64,000 nucleotides of DNA from Sphingobium sp. JS3065. Lineage in GTDB: Bacteria; Pseudomonadota; Alphaproteobacteria; Sphingomonadales; Sphingomonadaceae. This document shows positions 35,268 to 44,032 of the stretch, piece after piece. The notes under the pieces are model-generated. The model was given only the letters and a program-made list of their open reading frames with translations. It was not told the DNA's origin and did no database searches. The translations under genes were made by a program, and so were the position numbers. The DNA is taken from contig NZ_CP102665.1 of assembly GCF_026427355.1 (NCBI RefSeq), forward strand, positions 186,001-250,000. The letters run 5' to 3'. Numbering within the stretch: the first letter of the stretch is position 1; each line of letters opens with the position of its first letter.

Positions 35268-35342
35268 TGGCTGGGGCGGCAGGATTCGAACCTGCGCATG
35301 GCGGCATCAAAAGCCGCTGCCTTACCGCTTGGCGACGCCCCA
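35268..35342 (-). tRNA. tRNA-Gln (anticodon TTG)
   Basis: On the minus strand the acceptor 5' strand TGGGGCG pairs with CGCCCCA before G-CCA. The anticodon arm is GCGGC-TTTTGAT-GCCGC with anticodon TTG, and the T arm is GCAGG-TTCGAAT-CCTGC. CCA is encoded. The 17 bases at its 3' end (35268-35284) are duplicated at 15328, so it is the integration site of the adjacent element and remains intact. Confidence 0.95.
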
Positions 35343-35471
35343 GCATTGGCCGGACATCGCCGGCGCGGACCGCCATATAACGTCTGTTGCGTGAAAGGAA
35401 AGCCTAGTCATTATTTTCCGGACACGCCAATATATGTCCCGTCCCTTTCCTTCAGCCTGGAACCGCCCGGC

Positions 35472-35993
35472 ATGTCCGCTCCCAATTCTCCATCAGCCGT
35501 CTCACCCTCCCAGATCGCGCCTGCTTCGCCGCTGTTTCTGCGTGAGGATGAAATCCGCCGGGGCATAGAGATGCTCTATTTCGGCTATTCCGCGCTGACC
35601 CGGTCGATCGACGAAGGACTCGCCGCGCAGGGGCTGGGGCGGGCGCATCACCGCGCGCTCTATTTCATCTCGCGCCAGCCCGACCTTACCGTCAAGGATC
35701 TGCTGCGCCTGTTGGCGATCACCAAGCAATCGCTGGGACGGGTACTCAATGACCTTATCGAGCAGGGCTATATCGAAACCCGCCAGGGCGCCAATGACCG
35801 GCGGCAGAAATTGCTGCGGCTGAGCCAGGCGGGCGTGGCGCTGGAGGCGGAACTGTTCCGCGCCCTGCGGGAAAAGATGGCGGCCGCCTATGCCCAGGCG
35901 GGGCAGGGGTCCGTCACCGGATTCTGGCGCGTGCTGGAGGGGCTGATTCCCGACCAGGACCGATCCATGGTGTTCGGCCTGCGCGGCCGCTGA
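35472..35993 (+). CDS. MarR-family transcriptional regulator
   Basis: A 173-residue MarR protein with the winged helix DLTVKDLLRLLAITKQSLGRVLNDLIEQGYI and the wing GANDRRQKLLRLS, plus N- and C-terminal dimerisation helices. The ATG at 35472 is preferred over an upstream frame that overlaps the tRNA region. It faces the transhydrogenase operon. Its ligand is unknown. Confidence 0.85.
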   Translation: MSAPNSPSAVSPSQIAPASPLFLREDEIRRGIEMLYFGYSALTRSIDEGLAAQGLGRAHHRALYFISRQPDLTVKDLLRLLAITKQSLGRVLNDLIEQGYIETRQGANDRRQKLLRLSQAGVALEAELFRALREKMAAAYAQAGQGSVTGFWRVLEGLIPDQDRSMVFGLRGR

Positions 35994-36164
35994 AGCGGTG
36001 GTGGCCTGCGTGATTCACGCTCTGCCGGTGGGGGAGGGGATGGCGCATCCTCGCACAGGGCGCAGAGCGCATTACGCGAAAATCCGCTGAGCGGGGGAGC
36101 ATGCCTCCCGCTCAGCGGACATCGTCAATGGCGAAGGATGATCGGCAGGGGTGCCGATCTTCCG

Positions 36165-37559
36165 TCAATGCAGCCCTGAACCGCCGCCTGCCAGTTCCTT
36201 GGCGATGGTGCCGACCATGTCCTTGGCGTCGCCGAACAGCATCTGGGTGTTGCTGTTATAGTAGATCGGATTGTCGATCCCGGCGAAGCCCGCGTTCATG
36301 GAGCGCTTGATGACGAACACCGACTTGGCGCGATCCGCCTCGATGATCGGCATGCCTGCGATGGCGCTGTTCGGGTCGTCGCGGGCCGACGGGTTGATCG
36401 TGTCGTTCGCGCCGATGATCAGCGCCACGTCCGCCTGCGGCAGTTCCGGGTTGATGTCGTCCAGCTCGATCAACTGCTCATAGGGCACGTTCGCTTCGGC
36501 CAGCAGCACGTTCATATGCCCCGGCATGCGGCCCGCCACGGGGTGGATCGCGAACTTGACGTCCACGCCCTTCTTGGTGAGCGCCTGATAAAGTTCGCTG
36601 ACCTTGTGCTGCGCCTGCGCCACGGCCATGCCATAGCCCGGAATGATCACGACGCTGCTGGCGTTTTCAAGCTGCATCGCCGCTTCCTCCGCCGATGCCG
36701 ACCGCACCACCCGGTCGTCCTTGCCGCCCGCCGCGCCTGCCACGACCTTGCCGAAGCCGCCGAACATGACGTTGGCGAAGCTGCGGTTCATCGCCTTGCA
36801 CATGATGACCGCCAGGATGAAGCCGGAAGCCCCGTCCAGCGCGCCCGCCACGATCAGCAGCTTGTTGCCCAGCGCAAAGCCCATGGCGCTCGCCGCCAGA
36901 CCCGCATAGCTGTTGAGCAGGGCGATGACCGTCGGCATGTCCGCGCCGCCGATGGGGATCACCAGCAGCACGCCGAACAGCAGCGCCAGCGCCACGAAGG
37001 CCGGGAACAGCCAGGTCTGCGTCGGGTCAAGCGCGAGCATCGTGCCCACGACCACCGCCGCCAGAGCCACGCCGCCATTCACCACCCGCTGTCCCACGAA
37101 GGACACGGGGCGGCTGCCCATCAACTCCTGCAACTTGGCGAAGGCGATGACGGATGCGGTGCAGGTCAGGAAACCCAGCAGGATTTCGAACATCAGCGCC
37201 CACATGATGAAGCCGCCGGCATATTCGGCATGGGCATGCTTGTAATATTCCGCCGCGCCGATCAGGCCCACCGCTAGCGCGCCGAAGGCGTGACTGATCG
37301 CGGTCCGCTGCGGGATCGCCGTCATCGGCATCAGCAGCGCCATCGGAATGCCGACGGCGGCGCCTGCGACCATGGCGATGAGGATCAGGTTGTAATCGAC
37401 CACCTCATGCTGGACCAGCGCGCCGATAATGGCGACGGCCATGCCGATTTCACCGGCGCGCACGCCCCGGCGCGCCGTCGTGGGATGGCTCATCCACATC
37501 AGCGCCAGAATGAAGAGGACGGACGAAAGGATCGCCGCAAAGGGTACGAATGCGTTCAT
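36165..37559 (-). CDS. pntB: NAD(P) transhydrogenase subunit beta
   Basis: A 464-residue membrane protein of the normal PntB length. Eight or more hydrophobic segments fill the first ~260 residues. The NADP(H)-binding domain III follows, with VVIIPGYGMAVAQAQHKV and IHPVAGRMPGHMNVLLAEANV, then GANDTINPSA. It couples hydride transfer from NADH to NADP+ to proton entry. It starts 1 nt after the pntA2 stop. Confidence 0.95.
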   Translation of the reverse strand: MNAFVPFAAILSSVLFILALMWMSHPTTARRGVRAGEIGMAVAIIGALVQHEVVDYNLILIAMVAGAAVGIPMALLMPMTAIPQRTAISHAFGALAVGLIGAAEYYKHAHAEYAGGFIMWALMFEILLGFLTCTASVIAFAKLQELMGSRPVSFVGQRVVNGGVALAAVVVGTMLALDPTQTWLFPAFVALALLFGVLLVIPIGGADMPTVIALLNSYAGLAASAMGFALGNKLLIVAGALDGASGFILAVIMCKAMNRSFANVMFGGFGKVVAGAAGGKDDRVVRSASAEEAAMQLENASSVVIIPGYGMAVAQAQHKVSELYQALTKKGVDVKFAIHPVAGRMPGHMNVLLAEANVPYEQLIELDDINPELPQADVALIIGANDTINPSARDDPNSAIAGMPIIEADRAKSVFVIKRSMNAGFAGIDNPIYYNSNTQMLFGDAKDMVGTIAKELAGGGSGLH

Positions 37560-37560
37560 C

Positions 37561-37851
37561 TCACTTCCCCCGCGGCTTGAACATCTTGAGCATGCGGTCG
37601 GTGATCATGAAACCGCTGACCAGGTTCACCGTGGCGCAGAACACCGCGACGAAGCCCAGCGTCTTGGCCAGCGGCGTCGCGCCTTCCTCGCCCGTGATGC
37701 TGATTGCGCCCACGATCACGACCGCCGCGATCGCGTTGGTCAGCGACATCAAGGGCGAATGCAGCAGCGGCGACACCTTCTTGATCAATTGGAAGCCGAC
37801 AAAGGCCGCCAGGATGAACACGAACAGATAATCGGGATTGAGCGAACTCAT
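37561..37851 (-). CDS. NAD(P) transhydrogenase subunit alpha, membrane part
   Basis: A 96-residue protein with three membrane segments and the conserved HSPLMSLTNAIAAVVIVGA. It is the separate alpha-2 subunit found in alphaproteobacteria, where domain II of PntA is its own polypeptide. It overlaps the alpha-1 stop by 4 nt. Confidence 0.93.
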   Translation of the reverse strand: MSSLNPDYLFVFILAAFVGFQLIKKVSPLLHSPLMSLTNAIAAVVIVGAISITGEEGATPLAKTLGFVAVFCATVNLVSGFMITDRMLKMFKPRGK

Positions 37852-38987
37852 TGCATAGCCCCCGTCAATTGAAGCAGCCTCTCGCTGACGACTTTCCCAC
37901 CCTGCGTCACGCGGATGGCGTTGCCGATTTCCTCGTCCAGCACCGGCGCATTCCGGTCCTTGTTCCAGAAGGCGGAGAGGAAATTATAAAGGTTGCGCGC
38001 AAACAGCGCCGACGCATCGGCGGCAAGGCGAGAGGGCACGTTCTTGTGCCCGACGATCTTGACGCCGTGCCGCTCGACCACCTGGCCCAGCACCGCGCCC
38101 TCGACATTGCCGCCCTGTTCGACGGCCAGATCCACGATCACGCTGCCCGGCTTCATCGACGCGATCTGCGCGTCCGAAATCAGGCGGGGAGCGGCCTTGC
38201 CGGGGATCAGCGCGGTGGTGATGACGATATCCTGCCTGGCGATATGGCCGGAAACCAGTTCCGCCTGCGCCTTTTGATATTCCTCGGACATTTCGGTGGC
38301 ATAGCCGCCCTTGCCCTCACCCTCGATGCCAGCGACGCTCTCCACGAAGATCGCCTTGGCGCCCAGGCTCTCAATCTGTTCCCTGGTGGCGGAGCGCACG
38401 TCGGTCGCGGAGACCTGCGCGCCCAGGCGCCTGGCGGTCGCGATCGCCTGCAAGCCAGCGACTCCGACGCCCATGATGAAGGCCTTGGCCGGGGTTACCG
38501 TGCCCGCCGCCGTCATCATCATCGGGAACGCACGGCCATATTCGGCGGCGGCGTCCAGCACCGCCTTGTAGCCGGAAAGGTTCGACTGCGACGAAAGGAT
38601 GTCCATCGACTGGGCGCGGGTGATGCGCGGCATGAACTCCATGGCCAGCGCCTCGAACTCCGCAGCCGCATAGGCATCGATCCGCGCCCGCTCGACAAAG
38701 GGATTGAGGCCTGCGACGATCCATGCGCCCGGCCTGGCGCCCGCGATGCTGGCCGGGTCCGGACCCTGCACGCCCAGGATGATGTCCGCGTCCGCCACCG
38801 TCGCGGCGCGATCCGCCACCGTGGCGCCCATGGCGGCATAGTCGGCGTCGGAGATGGCGGCGGTCAGGCCCGCGCCCGTCTCCACCGCGACATCGGCCCC
38901 GAGAGCCTTGAATTTCTTGACCGTTTCCGGCGTGCCGGAAACACGGCGCTCATCGGGCGCCATCTCTTTGATTATGCCGATCTTCAC
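37848..38987 (-). CDS. pntA: NAD(P) transhydrogenase subunit alpha, NAD-binding part
   Basis: A 379-residue soluble alpha-1 subunit starting MKIGIIKEMAPDERRVSGTP. The NAD-binding domain has FIMGVGVAGLQAIATARRLGA and the RQD loop region appears as ARQDIVITTALIPG. The start is GTG 38987 with GAGGGTGG upstream; a longer frame to 39065 adds a non-homologous leader and is rejected. It is the first gene of pntA-pntA2-pntB. Confidence 0.94.
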   Translation of the reverse strand: MKIGIIKEMAPDERRVSGTPETVKKFKALGADVAVETGAGLTAAISDADYAAMGATVADRAATVADADIILGVQGPDPASIAGARPGAWIVAGLNPFVERARIDAYAAAEFEALAMEFMPRITRAQSMDILSSQSNLSGYKAVLDAAAEYGRAFPMMMTAAGTVTPAKAFIMGVGVAGLQAIATARRLGAQVSATDVRSATREQIESLGAKAIFVESVAGIEGEGKGGYATEMSEEYQKAQAELVSGHIARQDIVITTALIPGKAAPRLISDAQIASMKPGSVIVDLAVEQGGNVEGAVLGQVVERHGVKIVGHKNVPSRLAADASALFARNLYNFLSAFWNKDRNAPVLDEEIGNAIRVTQGGKVVSERLLQLTGAMQ

Positions 38988-39206
38988 TACATCCACCCTC
39001 GTCCTGCGTTGGCAAGGCCCTGGTTCGACGAAGCCGCCTACCATTCCCGCCTTTAATGTGCCCATTATCGACGGAGATGAGTCGCAATAATGTCAAAACC
39101 GAAAGAATCAAACGATTAATATGCGTGTTATAGAAGGGGTCGCGCTAGGAGTGCCTTTTTGCGGGGAAATTCGCTATTGGCGGTCCGACGCCAAACGAGG
39201 AGCATG

Positions 39207-39902
39207 ATGAGAATTCGCAAGCAAAATTCCCGCGAAGGACTGGTCACGGCGGCGGTGGCGAAGCTGCGGGACATGATCGTCGCCCAGCCTCCCGAAGCGC
39301 AGATCGGATCGTTGCCGGATCTGGCGAAGGCGCTGGGCGTGGGCATCGTCACCGTACAGCAGGCCGCGCGCGTGCTGGAGCATGAAGGCTTTCTGAAGGT
39401 TCGTCGCGGGCCTGGCGGCGGCTATTACGGGACGCGGCCCGATGCGGAGGGGTTGAGTCAGGCCATTTCCGGCTTCCTGGCGCTGCATCAATCGGCGCAT
39501 CCGGAGGCGATCGATATCATCACCTTGCTTGACTGCGAACTCATGGCAGCGGCGGCCCGCGCGACGAATGAGGCGCTTCGGCAGGAACTCGCGGCGCTCG
39601 TCGAATCGATCGACGACCGCAATACGGCGCGCCAGCGGGGGGCGTTCGATCAAAGCCTGCTGGATATTCTATATCTGATGGTCGACCGCCCGCTCATGGA
39701 ACTGCTTTCCCGCGTGGCCGTGCACCATTATGCCGAATATCCCCGCGGGCCGGTTTATGGCGGCAGCGCGGGCAAGCAGCGCTGGAAGCGGGAAAGGCGG
39801 GCCATCATCTCCGCGATACTGGATGGAGACCCGGAGCGCGCCCGGTTCGAAGCGCTGCGGCGACGGCGGGAGATCATGCGGCAACTCGACGCGGCGATCT
39901 GA
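39207..39902 (+). CDS. GntR-family (FCD-type) transcriptional regulator
   Basis: A ~231-residue regulator. The N-terminal winged helix is seen as GSLPDLAKALGVGIVTVQQAARVLEHEGFLKVRRGPGGG, followed by an all-helical effector domain like FCD. ATG 39207 has GAGGAG upstream. It sits next to the ruined maleylacetate reductase/monooxygenase genes and probably once controlled that catabolic cluster. Confidence 0.85.
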   Translation: MRIRKQNSREGLVTAAVAKLRDMIVAQPPEAQIGSLPDLAKALGVGIVTVQQAARVLEHEGFLKVRRGPGGGYYGTRPDAEGLSQAISGFLALHQSAHPEAIDIITLLDCELMAAAARATNEALRQELAALVESIDDRNTARQRGAFDQSLLDILYLMVDRPLMELLSRVAVHHYAEYPRGPVYGGSAGKQRWKRERRAIISAILDGDPERARFEALRRRREIMRQLDAAI

Positions 39903-39944
39903 GGAAATCGGGCAGGCGGCGAGCCATGGAGGAAATGCCGGTCG

Positions 39945-40760
39945 TCACGCGGCGGGCGATTCGCCTGCCCAGGCGCGGGTAAGGAGCGCCAGCACGCCCG
40001 CATGGATGACGGGCCGCGGCTTCCAATAGGGATCGCTCGACGCGGCTTCGGCGGCGGCGATGCCGGATTCGGGCATGCCGATGTCCCGGAGCGCCCGCGC
40101 TATGCCCAATTTTCCGGCGAAGTCGAACAATGCCGATGCGCCCGGCTCGCCGCCCATGACCCGCCCAAGGACCGCGCCGACCTTTGGAGCGGCTTCGGCA
40201 TTATAGGCGACCGCATGGGGCAGCACGGTGGAATGGGTTTCGGCGTGCGGCAGGTTGAACATGCCGCCCAGCACATGGCAAAGCTTGTGATGCAGCGCCA
40301 TTCCGGCGGTGCCCAGGCAGACGCCGCTCAACCACGCGCCGTAGAGAGCGTCGGACCGGGCGTCGGCGTCGTCGGGCTGCTCGACGATGCGGGGCAGCGC
40401 CGATGCGAGCCATGGCGTTCATGCCCGAAGTGGCGGAGAGCGCTGCCGGAAGACTCAAGGTGAGATCGACGTGGAACCGCCGCCGATGGCGATGGTGCCG
40501 TCGACATCGCCGGAGGCGATCATCTTCAGGGCGGCCTCCGTCACGTCGACCGGCGTATGGATGGTCGCGCCAGCGAAGATGCCCGCGCAATTTTCAGGGA
40601 TTCTGTCGCGGATGGCTTCGGCTTCGCCGATCTGCTGAGGGGTCGCCAGAACCAGCAGGCGCTTCAGCTTCATGCGCTCGATCTCCGCGCCCAGCTTCGC
40701 GACCGTACCCCGGCCAAAGATCACTCGTGATGGAAGGCCGTCGTAGATAAAATCGTCCAA
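39945..40760 (-). pseudogene. Maleylacetate reductase (iron-type alcohol dehydrogenase family), internally deleted
   Basis: The N-terminal ~97 residues (FIYDGLPSRVIFGRGTVAKL, then GTIAIGGGST) are in one frame. A middle piece with VDLTLSLPAALSATSGMNAMA is in a second frame. The C-terminal part with SGVCLGTAGMALHHKLCHVLGGMFNLPHAETH is in a third. About 60 residues expected after GGGST, including part of the metal-binding region, are absent. The reductase would convert maleylacetate to 3-oxoadipate in hydroxyquinol-type pathways. It cannot be functional as it stands. Confidence 0.85.
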
Positions 40761-41145
40761 AGAGCCGGAAGCGAACCAGCGCCGGGCATCGGCTTTCCGC
40801 TGGCGTCGCGGGCGAGTATGCCGTCGGTGAGGATGCCGAGCTTGCGCGATGCGTGCATCAGCTTGACCGCATGGGGTCGCCGTTCGGATTCATAGCTGTC
40901 AATCCCGAAATGCATGCCGGGCGGGGAGGGAGGAGCAGATGCAGGTGATGACGATGAGGTCGGCCAGCTTTGCCCATCACGGCGCGGGCTTCCTCCAGGG
41001 GCTGGGATTCAGCAACGATGCCCGGCCCGAACCTGAGGGCAATGGCCTGGGCGATGTCGGCGTTGCGGACCATCTCGTCGGAGATGGCGTTGTAGATGTC
41101 GGTGGACATTGCCAATGAATGGCACCGTGCGAATATATTTAACAT
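40761..41145 (-). pseudogene. Remnants of a flavin monooxygenase and another small catabolic gene
   Basis: Frame 40721-40915 reads IDSYESERRPHAVKLMHASR, the C-terminal-half signature (YE-x-ERRPHA) of PheA/MhpA-type FAD monooxygenases, and fuses directly into the maleylacetate reductase start. Frame 40858-41145 begins MSTDIYNAISDEMVRNADIA and breaks after ARAVMGKAG; I do not recognise it. Together with the reductase they look like a resorcinol/phenol-type cluster that collapsed next to an insertion sequence. Confidence 0.6.
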
Positions 41146-41179
41146 AAGATATATTATCAGCTTTTTTCCATGTAAGCGC

Positions 41180-42842
41180 CGGATAGAAATGACACCCCTC
41201 TGCTAGATAGAAATGACACCCTCGGGCGTCCTTAGCAGAGTCCGGTGGCATGGTCCTCCTGGCAGTTCGGGAGGACGCGCTTATGACGGTGGTGGCGATG
41301 AGCCATGGCGAGCTTTCGCGGTTTGACACATTGTCGCGCGTGGACCGCGGCGAACTTCGGGTTGAGGATGCGGCGACGTTGCTGGGCTTGAAGCGCCGGC
41401 AGATTTTCCGGTTGCTTGAACGTCTCCGAGTTGAAGGCGCTTCAGGCCTGGTGTCGCGCAAACGTGGTCGGCCGAGCAACCGACGTCACAGCAATGCCTT
41501 TCGCGAGCGGATCCTGTCACTGGTCCGCGAGCATTATGCGGATTTTGGACCGACCCTGGCGCGTGAGTATCTGGCGGAGCGCCACGATATCGCGGTGGGC
41601 TGTGAGACATTGCGGCAGATGATGATTGAGGCTGGTCTGTGGCAGGATCGCGCAGCTCGCCGGTCTCGCCCATATCAACCGCGCCACCGCAGGGAGTGTC
41701 GTGGCGAGCTGATCCAGATCGACGGCTCGGATCATGAATGGTTTGAGGATCGCGGACCGCGATGCACGCTGCTCGTCTACATAGACGACGCGACCAGCGA
41801 GTTGATGCACCTCAAGATGGTCGAGAGCGAAAGCACCTTTTCCTACATGGAAGCGACGCGCGAATATATCGAGCGGCACGGCAAGCCGGTGGCCTTTTAT
41901 TCCGACAAGCACACGGTCTTCCGCAACGCTAAAGCGACCGCCAAGGGTGACGGCATGACGCATTTCGGGCGCGCGCTCGATGCGCTGAACATCGAGATCA
42001 TTTGCGCCAACTCACCCCAAGCCAAGGGCCGGGTCGAGCGGGCGAACGGCACATTGCAGGACCGCCTGATCAAAGCGATGCGCCTGGAAGGTATCTCGTC
42101 GATCGAAGAAGCGAACGTCTTTCTGCCGAGCTACATGGTTGGGCACAATGCGCGCTTCGCTCGTCCGGCCGCAGACAGTCGTGATCTACACCGCCCTCTG
42201 GCACTGCGGGATGATCTGCACTCCGTCATGGTCTGGCGCGAACAGCGGACGGTCACGGCCGCGCTGACGCTGCACTATAACAAAGTGCTGTTCCTTCTGG
42301 AGCCGAACCCGATCAGTAAGGAACTGGTGCGCAAGCGCGTGGATGTCTGTGAATATCCTGACGGCACAGTCGAGATCCGCCACGAGGGGCGCTCCCTTCC
42401 CTATAGCCTGTTCGACAAGATGCCCCGGATCAATCAACCTGCCATCGTCGATAACAAGCATCTCGACGCGGCACTGGCGCTAGCAAAAGAGATCCAAGCG
42501 GTCGCGCCGCATCATCGGCAGCGGAACAACTATGCCCCTGCTCGCCGCGACCAGCCAATGCATCTGTTCCCGGAACCGGAGGTGCCGGTGAAGATCGATG
42601 GGCGTCGGTTGGGTGGGGCCAAGCTCAAGCGCGGCCCCCGGCTCAGCCAGGCGGAATTACGGGCGCGCGGCACGCTCGAGTTCGTGAAGGCGCGCTAAAG
42701 CGGCGCTGACCGAGCCCGCTGCCTGCGCAGCGGGTCCGTGCCCTTCCCCACCACTGTTACGCCATCAGCAGGGTCTGCGCTGCGCTATCCCGAGGGCTCC
42801 ACGCAGCCCCTGCTGTGATCAAGAGGTGTCATTTCTATCGGG
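41180..42842 (+). mobile_element. ISNCY-family (IS1202-like) insertion sequence
   Basis: The terminal motif GATAGAAATGACACCC occurs twice at the left end (41182-41197 and 41206-41221). Its inverse GGTGTCATTTCTATC is at 42825-42839. One transposase gene fills the element. The exact outer boundaries and the target duplication could not be fixed by eye. Confidence 0.8.
41283..42698 (+). CDS. ISNCY-family DDE transposase
   Basis: A ~471-residue transposase. The N-terminal helix-turn-helix is LRVEDAATLLGLKRRQIFRLLERLRVEGAS. The DDE core has LIQIDGSDHEWFED, FYSDKHTVFRNAKAT and NSPQAKGRVERANGTLQDRL. ATG 41283 has GGGAGG upstream at good spacing; an earlier in-frame ATG at 41250 lacks one. It is apparently intact. 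Confidence 0.88.
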   Translation: MTVVAMSHGELSRFDTLSRVDRGELRVEDAATLLGLKRRQIFRLLERLRVEGASGLVSRKRGRPSNRRHSNAFRERILSLVREHYADFGPTLAREYLAERHDIAVGCETLRQMMIEAGLWQDRAARRSRPYQPRHRRECRGELIQIDGSDHEWFEDRGPRCTLLVYIDDATSELMHLKMVESESTFSYMEATREYIERHGKPVAFYSDKHTVFRNAKATAKGDGMTHFGRALDALNIEIICANSPQAKGRVERANGTLQDRLIKAMRLEGISSIEEANVFLPSYMVGHNARFARPAADSRDLHRPLALRDDLHSVMVWREQRTVTAALTLHYNKVLFLLEPNPISKELVRKRVDVCEYPDGTVEIRHEGRSLPYSLFDKMPRINQPAIVDNKHLDAALALAKEIQAVAPHHRQRNNYAPARRDQPMHLFPEPEVPVKIDGRRLGGAKLKRGPRLSQAELRARGTLEFVKAR

Positions 42843-42969
42843 GCCAGATAGTGTCTTCTCTATCCGGTGCGAACATTGAACGCAAACGGGACGTTTGAAA
42901 TCAAAAGCTTATCCAGCCTGAGCGTCATGCTCGAAATGCACGACGAAAACTCTTAAAGGATAGCCTCCC

Positions 42970-43905
42970 TCAAACCCCCGGCACCCCCAAAATCCGAGCC
43001 TCGTCCCTGATCCGTCCGGCCTGCGCCGGATTGGCCGCTTTCGCCGCTGCATAGGCTGCCGCCGCCTTCGCCGTCTCCCCCAGCGTCATGCGGCTGCGCA
43101 TGAGCATGATCCAGCCATCCACATTGCCCGGATTCGCCTTCAACTTCGCCTCAAGCCCGGAAACCATCCCCTCGACCATCGCATCCTGCTGCCCCTTGGG
43201 AAGCTGCGCCGCCGCCTGCATCTGCTCCCGGCTAGGCCCCGGAATCGCCGCTGCCGCCACCGACATGCCGTCCCCCATAGGCGGATGCGGCGCGACCGGC
43301 TTCACCGCCGCCAGCCGCCCGGCCACATCGATCCCGTTGATCTTCCCGACCTGTTCAATGGTCCGGCGCAGATCGGCCTCCCACGGCGCACCGGGCGGCG
43401 TATCCCCCAACAACGCCAGCCAGTCGCGGATCGCGCCCTCATGATCCTTTGCCAGATCCCTGCGCACCGCCAGGAAATAACGCGCCCGCGGGTCTTTCGG
43501 ATCGAGCGAGATCGCCTTGTCGAATGCGTCAGCCGCTTCCTTTGGCATCGGATCACGCTCGCTCGCCATCACCGCCGCCTCGCCGAGCGACGACCAGAAG
43601 GTCGCATTGCCCGGCGCCAGCTTCGTCGCATGGCGATAGGCGCGCACGGCATCGGCATGACGGCCGCTTTCGAAATAGGCCCAGCCCAGCCTTTGCCAGC
43701 CTTCGGCATCGTTGGGATTGGCGCCGACCCGGTCCTGAAGTCCGCGAATGACGGCTTCCGGATCGTTCGCCCGATTGTCCATCAGCGGGGAAGGAGCGGC
43801 CGGGGCTTTCGCCTCGTCGGGCATGCGCATCATATTATAGCCGACCGATACGGCGGCAATGCCGATCGCGCCCATCAACACGACCCGCCCCCAACTCCAA
43901 CCCAT
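42970..43905 (-). CDS. CcmI-like TPR protein (cytochrome c biogenesis)
   Basis: A 311-residue protein with one N-terminal membrane segment (GRVVLMGAIGIAAVSVGY) and periplasmic TPR repeats (DAEGWQRLGWAYFESGRHADAVRAYRHAT, then KDPRARYFLAVRRDLAKDHEGAI). It resembles the C-terminal part of CcmI/CycH, the chaperone that brings apocytochrome c to the haem ligase. The start ATG 43905 has GGGAG upstream; the longer frame to 44166 overlaps the divergent gene and is rejected. Its place beside many multihaem cytochrome genes suggests a dedicated maturation helper. Confidence 0.75.
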   Translation of the reverse strand: MGWSWGRVVLMGAIGIAAVSVGYNMMRMPDEAKAPAAPSPLMDNRANDPEAVIRGLQDRVGANPNDAEGWQRLGWAYFESGRHADAVRAYRHATKLAPGNATFWSSLGEAAVMASERDPMPKEAADAFDKAISLDPKDPRARYFLAVRRDLAKDHEGAIRDWLALLGDTPPGAPWEADLRRTIEQVGKINGIDVAGRLAAVKPVAPHPPMGDGMSVAAAAIPGPSREQMQAAAQLPKGQQDAMVEGMVSGLEAKLKANPGNVDGWIMLMRSRMTLGETAKAAAAYAAAKAANPAQAGRIRDEARILGVPGV

Positions 43906-44032
43906 TATTCTTTCACTCCCCGGCTGATACCCGCCGATCCTCTCTAGCGTGACGCTGCGGAAATGATAGAGTGCCGCCCCGGGACAGGCATCCGGCAAGA
44001 TCCGGGGCACAGGGGTATTTGGGGGATAATCA

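Larger units (their letters stand above)
15328..35284. mobile_element. Putative integrative and mobilizable element in tRNA-Gln (~20 kb)
   Basis: The boundaries are the 17-bp direct repeat at 15328-15344 and the identical 3' end of tRNA-Gln at 35268-35284. Next to the tRNA is an intact tyrosine integrase reading away from it. Inside lie a ParD/ParE-like pair, a MobV/Pre-type relaxase with a candidate oriT, a KfrA-like gene, an operon of accessory proteins, a giant autotransporter and a two-component system. No type IV secretion or replication initiator gene is seen, so transfer would need a helper. The element name and mode of transfer are inference. Confidence 0.7.

Noticed and set aside
15328..35284. 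A self-transmissible ICE
   Set aside because: No type IV secretion, coupling protein or replication gene is visible between the repeats; only mobilization is supported.
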